A DNA stretch of 64,000 bases from a bacterium SCSIO 12643 (lineage in GTDB: Bacteria; Bacteroidota; Bacteroidia; Flavobacteriales_G; Salibacteraceae). The position numbers and the translations under genes were made by a program. The notes below the pieces were generated by a model. It did not search any database and was not told the DNA's origin. It saw only the letters and a list, made by a program, of their open reading frames with translations. This document shows positions 8,135 to 17,636 of this stretch, piece by piece. The stretch lies in assembly GCA_024398135.1 (NCBI GenBank), contig CP073750.1, positions 2,108,001 to 2,172,000 on the forward strand, in the 5' to 3' direction. How positions within the stretch are numbered: position 1 is the stretch's first letter; each line of letters begins with the position of its first letter.

Positions 8135-10044
8135 CTATCTTTTACCAATACGATTTGTTTTTGATCAAGTTTGTAAACAAGTAGATAAAATTTTTCAAAC
8201 TCTTTATAACTCTCTTTAGACCATGTCCCAGATTTAATTAAAAGTTCTCGGGTATATTTAATCTCTGAATCTGTTGAGTCAAATTTTATTGAATAAGTGC
8301 CATATGGGGTGAATATGAATTGTGTAGAAGGAAATGATTCGACTTTGTAACCTTTGGGAATGTGAACGATGGTTTCTTTCTTTTCAAGATATCCTCTTCG
8401 AACATGTATAGGGTAATTTCGAGTTTGAAATTGCTTCTTAATCTTTGGAAAATGATCATATTGATTAGGTGAAAAAAATATTCGCGAGGGTAACTTTGAA
8501 TAGTTATTTGATCTCTTGAATGTTATGTTTTCATGATACTCAGGTATCTTCATGTTTTTGGTCTCGATATTAAAATCAGATATATCGATCTCTTCATTTT
8601 TGAATTGAGATTTAATAAATTTCATTCTTTTTTCTCCTTCAGATTCTATGACATCCTTATACCAACTATATTGTAAACCTTTACCCGATTTTTGAATCTG
8701 ATACTTTTCTGTCCCGTCAGGTAATATACTGACTAGAACCTCTTTTTCTAGAAGGTTTAGGGAATCATTGTATTTTGGTGTATGAACCAGATGACTATTG
8801 TTCTGAGAAATAAGTAAAGCCTTCCTATTATCAGTGAAATCACCAAGAAAACCAAAAGGGATGGTTTGACTCGTACATTCTAACCAGATACTGTCATTGT
8901 TTAAAGGTACACATAAAATAACGTGATTAAATTGTTGTGAAATAAAGTCTTCTTGAATTTCAGGTGTTTTACGACCAGCCAAAACAATGGTGTAGTACGA
9001 ATGAATGTTCGCTATTTCAAGAAGTTCTTTCATTGTATTCGATAAACCTTTACAGTCACCATAACCATTTTGATAGACCTCATTTATATGAGCAGGTCTC
9101 ATTCCCCCAATCCCAAGAGCAATGTTTACATAGCGAGTATTATCTTGTAGATATTTATATAAAATGGATACTTTTTCGTAATCTGATTTAGCATGTGCGG
9201 TTAGTTCATTTACTTTAGAAATGACTTCTGGAGAAATAGGCTTGTTAAATTGATTTAAGTTATATACCCAGTTGCCATATTCTATCCAGGAGTTTGATTC
9301 ACCATAAAAACCGTGATATTTAAATTTAGTAGGAGCAAAATCTATGTATTTCCAATAAGCCATTGGAGGAGTAAATAGTTCTATGTCGTCAATTGCATGA
9401 ATAGAATTGATTTCCCATTCATATTTTTTTGAGGACCCATTATTTGTGATTTTAGGATTAATATCAATGTTGAAATTTTTGTAATTAATATCGAAATCGT
9501 TTGAGGTGTTAATGGTATAAGATGAATTTAATATTGATGTATTGAATTCGGTTAGTATACCCCAGGGTTGGAAAGTAAAATATCCATTATAATTTATTGT
9601 ATAGGAATATGAATAGCTATAAGGATAAGAGTTGTGTTCAATTGGTAAGTACTTAAATCGATGATCTGTTGTTCCAGGATTAAATGGGTTGGCAGAGAAA
9701 TCTCGAATATCTCTGGTTTTGTATTTTTTTATAGAGTTACCATTGGCATCGTAAATAATTACGGAGATATTAGAAATGGAAGAAGAACTTGTATATGGAA
9801 TTTCTAAATAAGCTCCAGAAGCACCAACGCGGTTTAAAATAATAGCACTTTGTTCAACTGTTAAAGTAAGAGCCTTAACGGAAGAGACATCTAAAACGCT
9901 CTTATCCGTGACAATAATCTTATTGGCATCAGTTCTAAAATCTTTTGGAATACTTAAAACACCATTTTTTAATATGCTCTCAAAGCTTTGAGAGATACAC
10001 AAGAGGGGAGTTATAAGGAAAAAGAGAAATAATAAAACTCTCAT
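8131..10044 (-). CDS. DUF3857/transglutaminase-like secreted protein with intact Cys
   Basis: 637 residues. A signal peptide of about 18 residues (ending CISQ) is followed by a DUF3857 beta domain (about 40-250), then a transglutaminase-like core. The core has YGDCKGLSNTMKELL, whose Cys is the expected nucleophile, and FNHVILCVPL, which supplies the His. A C-terminal beta domain follows. Such proteins are periplasmic or surface proteins of unknown substrate in Bacteroidota. It is the second gene of a two-gene operon: six bases separate it from the start-proximal paralogue at 10051-11952. Paralogy and intact Cys suggest this is the catalytically competent partner. Confidence 0.8.
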   Translation of the reverse strand: MRVLLFLFFLITPLLCISQSFESILKNGVLSIPKDFRTDANKIIVTDKSVLDVSSVKALTLTVEQSAIILNRVGASGAYLEIPYTSSSSISNISVIIYDANGNSIKKYKTRDIRDFSANPFNPGTTDHRFKYLPIEHNSYPYSYSYSYTINYNGYFTFQPWGILTEFNTSILNSSYTINTSNDFDINYKNFNIDINPKITNNGSSKKYEWEINSIHAIDDIELFTPPMAYWKYIDFAPTKFKYHGFYGESNSWIEYGNWVYNLNQFNKPISPEVISKVNELTAHAKSDYEKVSILYKYLQDNTRYVNIALGIGGMRPAHINEVYQNGYGDCKGLSNTMKELLEIANIHSYYTIVLAGRKTPEIQEDFISQQFNHVILCVPLNNDSIWLECTSQTIPFGFLGDFTDNRKALLISQNNSHLVHTPKYNDSLNLLEKEVLVSILPDGTEKYQIQKSGKGLQYSWYKDVIESEGEKRMKFIKSQFKNEEIDISDFNIETKNMKIPEYHENITFKRSNNYSKLPSRIFFSPNQYDHFPKIKKQFQTRNYPIHVRRGYLEKKETIVHIPKGYKVESFPSTQFIFTPYGTYSIKFDSTDSEIKYTRELLIKSGTWSKESYKEFEKFYLLVYKLDQKQIVLVKDS

Positions 10045-10050
10045 TTCGGT

Positions 10051-11952
10051 TTATAATTTTTTTAGAACAATTTTTTCGTTTTGTTTTTCAATAATCTGCG
10101 AGTAGAACTCTCTTAGGTAGTTGTATTCGTTAAGTGGAAATATCGATTTCTTAATATCTAACCTCATTGAAACGATTATTTTTTGACCAATTTGAGAAGC
10201 CTGGAAAATGAATTTCCCTCCCTTATTGGGAAGAGTGATCATTATTGCCCGTGGAACACTTTCAACATCGTAACCCTGAGGAATGGTAAGTTGGAGAGAA
10301 TAGGTATTATTAATAATTGCCCCAAGGTCTATTGGCATTTCTCTTTTAGATTCTGTAAACAAATTTTCTTGAATTTTTCCCAATAAAACAGGATCAATAT
10401 AAATATAATCGGATTGATCATTATTGAAGTTATATTCTACATCTAAGTTTAGATTAAGAGGTTTTTCCTGGTTATTGATGTTCTCAATAACAAAATCATT
10501 AACGTCAAAATCTGTTAGTTGTTCAGCAACAAGCCTTTTATAGTCATCCTCTCCATCGTCATAAATTTTAATTCTTTCTGATCTTGCAGAATACGAGCTA
10601 AAAGATTGAGTGATCTTTTGACCTTCACTTTTATTTAGATCAATTTCGATCATAGTTACTTTTTTATACTTTCCTTGTTCGGATAGGTTAATCCATTTCA
10701 TGTTATCCGGAGTTAGAAGGAGTCCTTTGTCGTTTGAAGCAATTGGAGGGATTTCATCCCAAGGTCCATACGTATCGGAAGCATCTATGAGATGAACTTT
10801 ATTGTTAAGAACGAGGCCACATAGCAAATAATCAAAACAACCAGGTGTTGGATATTGACTATGTAAGAGCCCATTTCCTGAAGAGGATGAAATTACAGGA
10901 TATGCTTTGAATCCTGCTTTTTTATAGGCTCCTACTAAATTCATATTAATTTCAGCGATAGTTCCTTTTTTGTTATTCCAGGCTTCTCGTAAATCATTGA
11001 TGTAAATTGTTTTTCTTGTACTTTCAGTGAAGTTATGGGCTATTTCATTATAAATGTTTTGAGCGGTTTGAAGTGAATCAGGATCAATTAATGGCTGGAC
11101 AATCTTTTTTAAATATGCGGTGTGTTCTAATGCAAGTTCAAAGTTGTTTTTATATTGAAAACCTGCGTATCTTCCATACGATTTCATGTAATCATAGGTA
11201 TATCCATCACGAGCTCTGAAAGAAGTAATAGCAAAAACAATTTTTGTTCTATAATCTTCAATGTTTGGCGAAAATCTATCTTTTTTTAGCCCGGGTAAAT
11301 CTCTTGCGATCCAAATATGTCCATGAAGTTTATCTAAATTAATTGATTCTGAAATAGGTCTAATTCCCATAATAATAGGTCTGAAACCAAGAACTTCATT
11401 GTAAATAACCATGTATTTACTTTCTTTAACAGGAATTGATTTTTGAAAAGACCAATTCGGGAAATCTGTAATATCTGGATTATAAAAGGTGTATATATAC
11501 TCTACAATAGAACCTGATTTCACTTTGGGAAGGGAGAATTTCCAAGAATATTTATTCTCAGTAATCTCTTCTTTAATGATATCAGATTTACCAAGTTCAT
11601 ATTCTCTTACCTGACCATCTTCTAAATTAAATGTTGAGCCTTTCCTTAAATACATGCTTTCCCCATAAATGCCCTTTTGATAAATAGTTTTAGAGAAATT
11701 TCCCCAGTCCAAACCATCAGCATTAAGAATTTTGATTTTAATGTGCCTGTAAAAGATGTATTTGCCATCCTCAAATTTTGTTTTGCCAAATTCTTTTATC
11801 ACATATGCTTCTGCTGATGGATCAATCTCACAAGTGTTGTCCTCTAAATCTGAGATTGTAACATCTCCAAATTCAAAATCTTGATTTTGTGAAAAAGAAG
11901 AAAACGATAAAAAGGTAAGTATAGTAAGTAAAAAGAAGTAAGGGAATTTCAT
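10051..11952 (-). CDS. DUF3857/transglutaminase-like secreted protein lacking the catalytic Cys
   Basis: 633 residues, signal peptide of about 21 residues (ending SFSQ). The N-terminal DUF3857 domain contains the usual SIVEYIYTF and FPNWSFQKSIPV segments. In the transglutaminase-like core the region that should read GDCK is instead NKKGTIAEINMNLVGAYKKAG, so the nucleophilic cysteine is replaced; this variant is frequent in one DUF3857 subfamily. HLIDASD supplies the Asp region. The gene is first in an operon with 8131-10044 and is driven by a very good promoter at 11986-12015. The likely role is binding rather than catalysis, which is an inference. Confidence 0.8.
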   Translation of the reverse strand: MKFPYFFLLTILTFLSFSSFSQNQDFEFGDVTISDLEDNTCEIDPSAEAYVIKEFGKTKFEDGKYIFYRHIKIKILNADGLDWGNFSKTIYQKGIYGESMYLRKGSTFNLEDGQVREYELGKSDIIKEEITENKYSWKFSLPKVKSGSIVEYIYTFYNPDITDFPNWSFQKSIPVKESKYMVIYNEVLGFRPIIMGIRPISESINLDKLHGHIWIARDLPGLKKDRFSPNIEDYRTKIVFAITSFRARDGYTYDYMKSYGRYAGFQYKNNFELALEHTAYLKKIVQPLIDPDSLQTAQNIYNEIAHNFTESTRKTIYINDLREAWNNKKGTIAEINMNLVGAYKKAGFKAYPVISSSSGNGLLHSQYPTPGCFDYLLCGLVLNNKVHLIDASDTYGPWDEIPPIASNDKGLLLTPDNMKWINLSEQGKYKKVTMIEIDLNKSEGQKITQSFSSYSARSERIKIYDDGEDDYKRLVAEQLTDFDVNDFVIENINNQEKPLNLNLDVEYNFNNDQSDYIYIDPVLLGKIQENLFTESKREMPIDLGAIINNTYSLQLTIPQGYDVESVPRAIMITLPNKGGKFIFQASQIGQKIIVSMRLDIKKSIFPLNEYNYLREFYSQIIEKQNEKIVLKKL

Positions 11953-11985
11953 ATTTTAGAATTGATATTTGAATTAGAGTTGAAA

Positions 11986-12015
11986 CAAATATATTACTCT
12001 CAACGAATAAAACAA
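11986..12015 (-). promoter_or_regulatory. Consensus Bacteroidota promoter of the DUF3857 operon
   Basis: On the minus strand TTG (12015-12013), 19 bases, then TATATTTG (11993-11986): both elements and the spacing fit the -33/-7 consensus. The -7 box ends 33 bases before the ATG at 11952. It is the clearest promoter in the window. The rest of the 341-base gap 11953-12293 holds no gene that I can see. Confidence 0.75.
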
Positions 12016-12269
12016 TTGTTTAGTTTTCAGGATATATGAATAGAGTACCTAAGAATTTTAGATGAAAATCACGGAATACCGTTAGAAATCAAATCTAAAA
12101 CCCGTTGTTCATTTGTATGGATTTGAAAACCAGAAGTGATTATTTGCCTATCAAAAGAGTGGTTGAGACATATCTGAAATACATCGCATAGAGTTGTTTC
12201 GGTGTCGCGAATAATTTTTCTGATCTATCATACGATTTTGTTGCACAATAAAAATCGTAGACCTCTATC

Positions 12270-12298
12270 AGTAAGCCCGATTTAATATCGGGTTTACT
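12270..12298 (-). terminator. Hairpin overlapping the stop of the MtfA-like gene
   Basis: AGTAAGCCCGAT (12270-12281) pairs with ATCGGGTTTACT (12287-12298) with one G-U/mismatch position, loop of five bases. The stem includes the stop codon of the minus-strand gene. There is no good T-run after it on either strand, so it may be an mRNA-stabilising hairpin or a weak terminator. Confidence 0.4.
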
Positions 12299-13115
12299 TC
12301 TTATTTGAATGACCTAGTGGATTTTGATTTAATAGTTGAACTGTCGCCCTATAAAGTTCAGGGTTATACTGATAAAACTTTTCTGATTGTTCGAAAAACA
12401 CCTCTAACGAAACAGACATAAATTCCTCGATGTTAGTTGCGGCATAATCCCTAAAAATGGAGGGGGTGTTTTGTCTAATCCGATCAATTTCTTTCTGTGC
12501 TAAACCAATCCATTTTCTATACGATTGAGGCCTAATAAAACCACTCACACCATTTCTAAGATATTTATTTTCTAAACTCATGGCGTGAGTCATTTCGTGT
12601 ATGCCCAGATTAATTCCGTCTGATGGATTATCAAGCCCTTTGAGAAAGTTGTTCCAGGATAACGAAATACTCTTTCCCATTGGAAAAACCTCTCCTTTGT
12701 GCCGTCTTTGTGTTACAGGAGAGTAATACTCCTCAGGGTAGATGTATATTTTAGTAAACCGCGGGAGTTGGAAAAACTTAAACCCGAATGTGATTTGAAC
12801 AGCCGTAGATGCAATGAGTACTTTCATTTCACGGGTGATTTTTAGTCCATCTTTTCCAAGATAGTTTTTGGAACGAATAAATAGTACCACCCGTCTTTCA
12901 AACCTGGATTTTAACTTTTGATTTAAGTTTTGGTAGTAAATACTTCTTTGCTGAAGAATACTTCGAATTTCTGGATCAATAGGTCGAAAGTTATGCCAGT
13001 ATTGATATTGAATGATATGATAGAGTACATAGGATATGATAAAAATGGGAAAGCCAAGTACAAGAATAATCGCAATGATTAAGAAGATGATTTCAAATAA
13101 TTGATTGGTGTCCAT
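12294..13115 (-). CDS. mtfA: MtfA-like zinc peptidase (family M90)
   Basis: 273 residues. An N-terminal membrane segment (about 8-33) is followed by a cytoplasmic domain with the zinc-binding HEMTH (about 172-176). The family's downstream signature is present: FMSVSLEVFFEQ with its Glu, then NPELYRATVQLLNQNP. In E. coli MtfA binds the repressor Mlc and has aminopeptidase-type activity; the Bacteroidota forms carry an extra N-terminal anchor and their targets are unknown. The start ATG lies at 13113-13115. The gene stands alone between a 341-base gap and the glyS terminator. Confidence 0.82.
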   Translation of the reverse strand: MDTNQLFEIIFLIIAIILVLGFPIFIISYVLYHIIQYQYWHNFRPIDPEIRSILQQRSIYYQNLNQKLKSRFERRVVLFIRSKNYLGKDGLKITREMKVLIASTAVQITFGFKFFQLPRFTKIYIYPEEYYSPVTQRRHKGEVFPMGKSISLSWNNFLKGLDNPSDGINLGIHEMTHAMSLENKYLRNGVSGFIRPQSYRKWIGLAQKEIDRIRQNTPSIFRDYAATNIEEFMSVSLEVFFEQSEKFYQYNPELYRATVQLLNQNPLGHSNKK

Positions 13116-13174
13116 TCTTGATATACTCTATCCCCAAACATATCGATTAATTACGAGCAAAAAAATTTGAACAT

Positions 13175-13203
13175 AAAAAAAGTCCGTCTGTTAAAGACGG
13201 ACT
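13175..13203 (-). terminator. Rho-independent terminator of glyS
   Basis: AGTCCGTCT (13181-13189) and AGACGGACT (13195-13203) form a perfect 9-base stem with a five-base loop. On the minus strand the stem is followed by a run of T (complement of A at 13175-13180). It sits 23 bases after the glyS stop. Confidence 0.85.
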
Positions 13204-13225
13204 CTTCAAATAACTATTAAAAATA

Positions 13226-14764
13226 CTATTTCAAGTAGTTTTTAAAATCGGTTTTAGCTTTTACGATTGCAGCGATTTTTGGAATCTCTACACGTTCTTG
13301 TTCCATGGTATCACGATCTCTAATGGTCACTGTATGATCTTCTAATGTTTGATGGTCTACCATAATACAGAAAGGAGTTCCAATAGCATCTTGTCTTCTG
13401 TAACGTTTTCCCGGAGAATCTTTTTCATCATATTGGCAGTTGAAATCGAATTTTAATTCATCCATAATCTCTCTGGCCTTTTCCGGCAATCCATCTTTAC
13501 GTGTTAAAGGCATAACAGCAGCTTTAATCGGAGCCAACATCGCAGGTAACTTTAAAACAACACGCTCTGTTCCATTTTCCAGTTTTTCTTCTGTATATGC
13601 AGCTGATAAAATCGCCAAGAAAGTACGATCTAGTCCAACAGAGGTTTCAACTACGTATGGCACATAGTTTTCGTTAATTTCCGGATCGAAATATTGTAAT
13701 TTCTTTCCAGAGAATTCTTCATGTTGTTTCAAGTCAAAATCTGTTCTGGAATGAATTCCTTCCAATTCTTTGAATCCCATAGGAAAATCAAACTCGATAT
13801 CAGAAGCTGCGTTGGCGTAATGCGCTAACTTGATATGATCATGGTAACGATATTTATCTTGAGAAATTCCTAATGATTTATGCCAGTTGATACGTTGTTC
13901 TTTCCAATGCTCATACCATTTCATTTCTTCTCCCGGACGAACAAAAAATTGCATTTCCATTTGTTCGAATTCACGCATTCTGAAGATGAACTGGCGCGCT
14001 ACGATTTCGTTACGGAATGCCTTCCCAATTTGAGCAATTCCGAATGGTATTTTCATGCGTCCGGTTTTTTGAACGTTCAGGAAGTTTACAAAAATACCCT
14101 GAGCTGTTTCCGGACGTAAATAAATAGTATTTGCCGAATCAGCCACTGATCCAATCTCTGTAGCAAACATCAAATTAAATTGCTTGACATCGGTCCAGTT
14201 TTTAGAACCACTTACCGGACAGGAGATTCCTAAATCTTCGATTAAAGTTTTGATTCCAGCTAAATCATCCGCATCCATCGCAGCTTTAAATCTGCCATTG
14301 ATATCATCAATTTTAGCTTGATTTCTTAATACGTTTGGATTGGTCTTTAAAAACTCTTCTTCGTTAAAATCATCGCCAAATCTTTTCAGGCCCTTAGCGA
14401 CTTCTTTTTTGATCTTAACATTATATTTTTCTACGTGATCTTCAATAAGAACATCCGCACGGTAACGTTTTTTAGAATCTTTATTGTCGATCAACGGATC
14501 GTTAAATGCATCCACGTGACCAGACGCCTTCCATGTGGTTGGATGCATGAAAATAGAAGCATCTAAACCCACAATGTTTTCGTTCATCTGAACCATTGCG
14601 GTCCACCAATAATCTTTAATGTTGCGTTTTAGTTCCGCACCCATTTGACCATAGTCGTAAACGGCACTTAATCCGTCATAGATTTCACTACTTTGAAATA
14701 CAAAACCATACTCCTTAGAATGGCCAATGATCTTCTTTAAATTATCTTCTTTTGGTGCTGACAT
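13226..14764 (-). CDS. glyS: Glycyl-tRNA synthetase, dimeric (eukaryote/archaeal) type
   Basis: 512 residues. The single-chain alpha2-type enzyme charges tRNA-Gly with glycine in the cytoplasm. The start YGFVFQSSEIYDGLSAVYDYG, the motif 2 region FRNEIVARQFIFRMREFEQMEMQFF (about 258-282), EGIHSRTDFDLKQH and the motif 3 TSVGLDRTFLAILSAAY (about 373-389) are all present. A C-terminal anticodon-binding domain follows (about 410-510). Length matches Bacteroidota homologues. It has its own -7 box (14787-14794) and terminator (13175-13203), so it forms a single-gene unit. Confidence 0.95.
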   Translation of the reverse strand: MSAPKEDNLKKIIGHSKEYGFVFQSSEIYDGLSAVYDYGQMGAELKRNIKDYWWTAMVQMNENIVGLDASIFMHPTTWKASGHVDAFNDPLIDNKDSKKRYRADVLIEDHVEKYNVKIKKEVAKGLKRFGDDFNEEEFLKTNPNVLRNQAKIDDINGRFKAAMDADDLAGIKTLIEDLGISCPVSGSKNWTDVKQFNLMFATEIGSVADSANTIYLRPETAQGIFVNFLNVQKTGRMKIPFGIAQIGKAFRNEIVARQFIFRMREFEQMEMQFFVRPGEEMKWYEHWKEQRINWHKSLGISQDKYRYHDHIKLAHYANAASDIEFDFPMGFKELEGIHSRTDFDLKQHEEFSGKKLQYFDPEINENYVPYVVETSVGLDRTFLAILSAAYTEEKLENGTERVVLKLPAMLAPIKAAVMPLTRKDGLPEKAREIMDELKFDFNCQYDEKDSPGKRYRRQDAIGTPFCIMVDHQTLEDHTVTIRDRDTMEQERVEIPKIAAIVKAKTDFKNYLK

Positions 14765-14786
14765 ATATTACTTTTTTATGCGGCTG

Positions 14787-14794
14787 CAAAAATA
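14787..14794 (-). promoter_or_regulatory. Promoter -7 box for glyS
   Basis: On the minus strand this reads TATTTTTG, an exact TAnnTTTG, 22 bases before the glyS ATG. A TTG at 14813-14811 is 16 bases upstream, shorter than usual. Confidence 0.5.
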
Positions 14795-14890
14795 AATACA
14801 TCGTACAATCCAACATGCGTTTTGATAGGATTGTTTCAGCTTCAATAGGTCATCATCGGAAATCCATATGTAAATTCTGAATTTTACCGA

Positions 14891-16162
14891 TTAAGCCCTG
14901 CTAAAAGTGAATTGTGTAATCTCTGGTGGCATTCCGATTCTTCCAGGAAATCCCAGATAACCAAAGCCACGATTCACATATAACATTTGATGCCCAACTT
15001 CATACATTCCTGCCCATCGTGGATACCTGTATTTTACCGGACTCCACTTAATATTTCCTAACTCTACTCCAAACTGCGCACCATGCGTATGACCTGAAAG
15101 TGTCAAATCAATATCGGGATGACCCTTAGTTACAATTTCTTCAAAATGCGATGGATCATGAGATAGAAGAATCTTAACTGGGATGTTTTCCGTTCCACTT
15201 TTAGCTTTATCCAGGTCTCCGTGTTGAGGGAAAGGTTTTACACCCCAGTTTTCTACACCAATTACAGCAATTTGTTCCCCATTTTTTTCAATGATTTGAT
15301 GATCATTTAGAAGTGTTTTGAATCCCATTTCACCATGAATTTCAATCAATCTGGCAAAATTTTGTGCTTTTGCTGAATCACTTGGCCATGCACTATAATC
15401 TCCATAATCATGATTTCCGACAATGGCCAGTTTTGCAATTTTAGCGGGTAAAGCCTTAAAATCTTCAATCCAACCTTCTGCCTCTGAAGAAAAGTTATTG
15501 ACCCAATCACCTGTAACCACTAAGATATCCGGGTTGATTTCCTTGATCATTTCAAATGCTTTAGCTACTGGTGCCTTATCTTCAAAAAAACTTCCAAGAT
15601 GCAAGTCTGAAAGTTGAACAACCGTTAGACCTTCAAAGGACTTTGGAAGATTTGCTAGTTTCACCGGAATTTTCTTTACCCCAAAATCATATCTACCTTT
15701 AATCATCCCATACGCTGCCCCTGCAAAAGGAACCGCAGCTGCTCCCAATCCCAATTGATAGATGAATTTTAATCTCGAAATATTCTCTCCACCGGATGAT
15801 GTCGTACCAGGCGCAAAATAGTTTGCGATATTTCTTACGAGTAAAATAATATCATCACTAAAAATGAATAGGGAAAAAACAATTTTTGGAAGATAGATCA
15901 GTAATGTAAGTCCAACTAAATAATAAGTCGATTTGTAGTTTCTAAAATCTGTGTTATTGGAAACGTTAAAAATCACGTACAATAACCATACAATGAATGT
16001 AACATAAATAAGCCAATGACCAATTAATATACTTTTTCTTACAAGCTCATTTTGAATGTCATTTAGAAGGACCTTGAGTCCTTTAAAGACATACAAATCG
16101 ATTAGAAAAAGAAAGGTAATGAGAATGAAAATTGGTATATAGTTGATTGATCTCGATGCCAT
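14891..16162 (-). CDS. Membrane-anchored metallophosphoesterase (YkuE-like)
   Basis: 423 residues from the ATG at 16162. Four membrane segments lie in the first 130 residues or so, and the catalytic domain follows. Its metal ligands are in order: SDLHLGSFFE (Asp, His), VTGDWVNNF (Asp), VGNHDYGDY (Asn, His) and SGHTHGAQFG (two His), the calcineurin-like phosphoesterase set. The substrate is unknown; related proteins act on phospholipid or nucleotide pyrophosphate bonds. An in-frame TTG at 16183 lies inside the -7 box (16181-16188), so the ATG at 16162 was chosen. Confidence 0.88.
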   Translation of the reverse strand: MASRSINYIPIFILITFLFLIDLYVFKGLKVLLNDIQNELVRKSILIGHWLIYVTFIVWLLYVIFNVSNNTDFRNYKSTYYLVGLTLLIYLPKIVFSLFIFSDDIILLVRNIANYFAPGTTSSGGENISRLKFIYQLGLGAAAVPFAGAAYGMIKGRYDFGVKKIPVKLANLPKSFEGLTVVQLSDLHLGSFFEDKAPVAKAFEMIKEINPDILVVTGDWVNNFSSEAEGWIEDFKALPAKIAKLAIVGNHDYGDYSAWPSDSAKAQNFARLIEIHGEMGFKTLLNDHQIIEKNGEQIAVIGVENWGVKPFPQHGDLDKAKSGTENIPVKILLSHDPSHFEEIVTKGHPDIDLTLSGHTHGAQFGVELGNIKWSPVKYRYPRWAGMYEVGHQMLYVNRGFGYLGFPGRIGMPPEITQFTFSRA

Positions 16163-16180
16163 ATCTGAATTTAAAAAATG

Positions 16181-16188
16181 CAAATTTA
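16181..16188 (-). promoter_or_regulatory. Promoter -7 box for the metallophosphoesterase gene
   Basis: The minus strand reads TAAATTTG, matching TAnnTTTG, 18 bases before the ATG at 16162. It overlaps an in-frame TTG that would otherwise be taken as start. Confidence 0.5.
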
Positions 16189-16372
16189 AGAGTTGATGAG
16201 AATACGGTAGTTCTCAAATTGTTAAAGAATGATAAGCGGTAATATGATGCTATGAAGAATTGATTTTCTTCGTTCACCCTAACTTGTGGATATCTATTTG
16301 ACTAAAGTGGGGATACTGAACATCAAAATGGATCTAATTTGCAGATTGGGTATTGGAGAATATTAAAGGGAG

Positions 16373-17635
16373 ATGAACTTAAAATATATAGGAGCTATAC
16401 TATTGGCTATTGCAGCCATGTTTGTTGGGGTGTATTTGTTACAACCAGAGGAAAAAACTTTGCCAGTTGTGGAGCAACTTCCCGAGCAGGTCATTGAAGA
16501 AGTAGAACCTACGGAGTACCTTTTTGGAATTCCTATAGATTCATTCGAGATCTATCAATCGGAATTTGGTAAAAATGAGTTTTTAGGGACTATATTAGAC
16601 CGATTTCATATGACCGCTTTGGAAATAGATCAGGTGGCAAAAGCTTCAAAAGAAATTTATGATGTTAGAAAGTTTAGAAAAGGGAAAAACTACACCATTT
16701 TCAGCACAAAAGATTCCATACCACAAGTAGCGTATTTTATATATCAACCTAACTCTATTGATTATGTGGTTTATGATTTGAGAGATTCTATTCATATTTA
16801 TAAAGCGCAAAAAGAATTGGTGACTCAGACAAGAAAAGCATCTGGAGTGATTCAATCTTCTTTATATCAAACTTTAGTAGATCAGGATTTGAGTCCGGCA
16901 TTGGCTGTACGACTTGCAGATATCTATGCCTGGACTATTGACTTTTATAGAATTCAAAAAGGAGACTTTTTCCAGGTCATTTTTGAAGAGCAATATGTAG
17001 ATGGTGAAAGAGTTGGAGTTGGAGAAATCCTGGCGGCTAATTTTAACAACTATGGAGATGACAACTACGCATTTTTGTATGATCAGGGGGATGGAGATGA
17101 TTATTTTAATGAAGAAGCTGAAAGTCTAAGACGCGCATTTTTAAAGTCTCCATTAAAGTTTGGTAGGCTCACATCTGCTTATACCAAGAGGCGGTTTCAC
17201 CCGGTTCAGAAAAGATATAAAGCGCATCTAGGTACCGATTATGCGGCTCCAACCGGAACCCCAATTTTGGCAGTTGGAAGTGGAGTGGTGACTCACGCAC
17301 AATACTCAAAATACAATGGAAACTATGTGAAGATTAGACATAATAGTACGTATACAACTCAATATTTACACATGAGTAAAATTGGGAAGGGAATCAAACC
17401 GGGTGTACGCGTAAAGCAGGGACAAACGATTGGATATGTAGGAAGCACAGGATTAGCTACAGGGCCACATGTTTGTTATAGATTTTGGAAAAATGGAGTG
17501 CAGGTAGATTCCAGAAAAGAAAAAATACCACCATCAAAACCAATTAAAAAGTCCAAAAGAGCAGATTTTGATGCTTTTGCGAAAGAGTGGAAAAGCAAGG
17601 TAGATTCAATTTCCGTGAATCAACCTAACGTATAA
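16373..17635 (+). CDS. M23-family peptidoglycan peptidase
   Basis: 420 residues. An N-terminal membrane anchor (about 4-22) is followed by a periplasmic region with OapA/LysM-like character (about 45-260) and a C-terminal M23 (LytM) domain (about 285-385). The zinc site is complete: HLGTDYAAPTGTP gives His and Asp, YLHMSK and GPHVCYRFW supply the last HxH pair. Family members are glycyl-glycine or D,D-endopeptidases that trim peptidoglycan cross-links. The tail after residue 385 is basic. It converges on the lipoprotein gene at 17637 with one base between stops. Confidence 0.9.
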   Translation: MNLKYIGAILLAIAAMFVGVYLLQPEEKTLPVVEQLPEQVIEEVEPTEYLFGIPIDSFEIYQSEFGKNEFLGTILDRFHMTALEIDQVAKASKEIYDVRKFRKGKNYTIFSTKDSIPQVAYFIYQPNSIDYVVYDLRDSIHIYKAQKELVTQTRKASGVIQSSLYQTLVDQDLSPALAVRLADIYAWTIDFYRIQKGDFFQVIFEEQYVDGERVGVGEILAANFNNYGDDNYAFLYDQGDGDDYFNEEAESLRRAFLKSPLKFGRLTSAYTKRRFHPVQKRYKAHLGTDYAAPTGTPILAVGSGVVTHAQYSKYNGNYVKIRHNSTYTTQYLHMSKIGKGIKPGVRVKQGQTIGYVGSTGLATGPHVCYRFWKNGVQVDSRKEKIPPSKPIKKSKRADFDAFAKEWKSKVDSISVNQPNV

Positions 17636-17636
17636 A

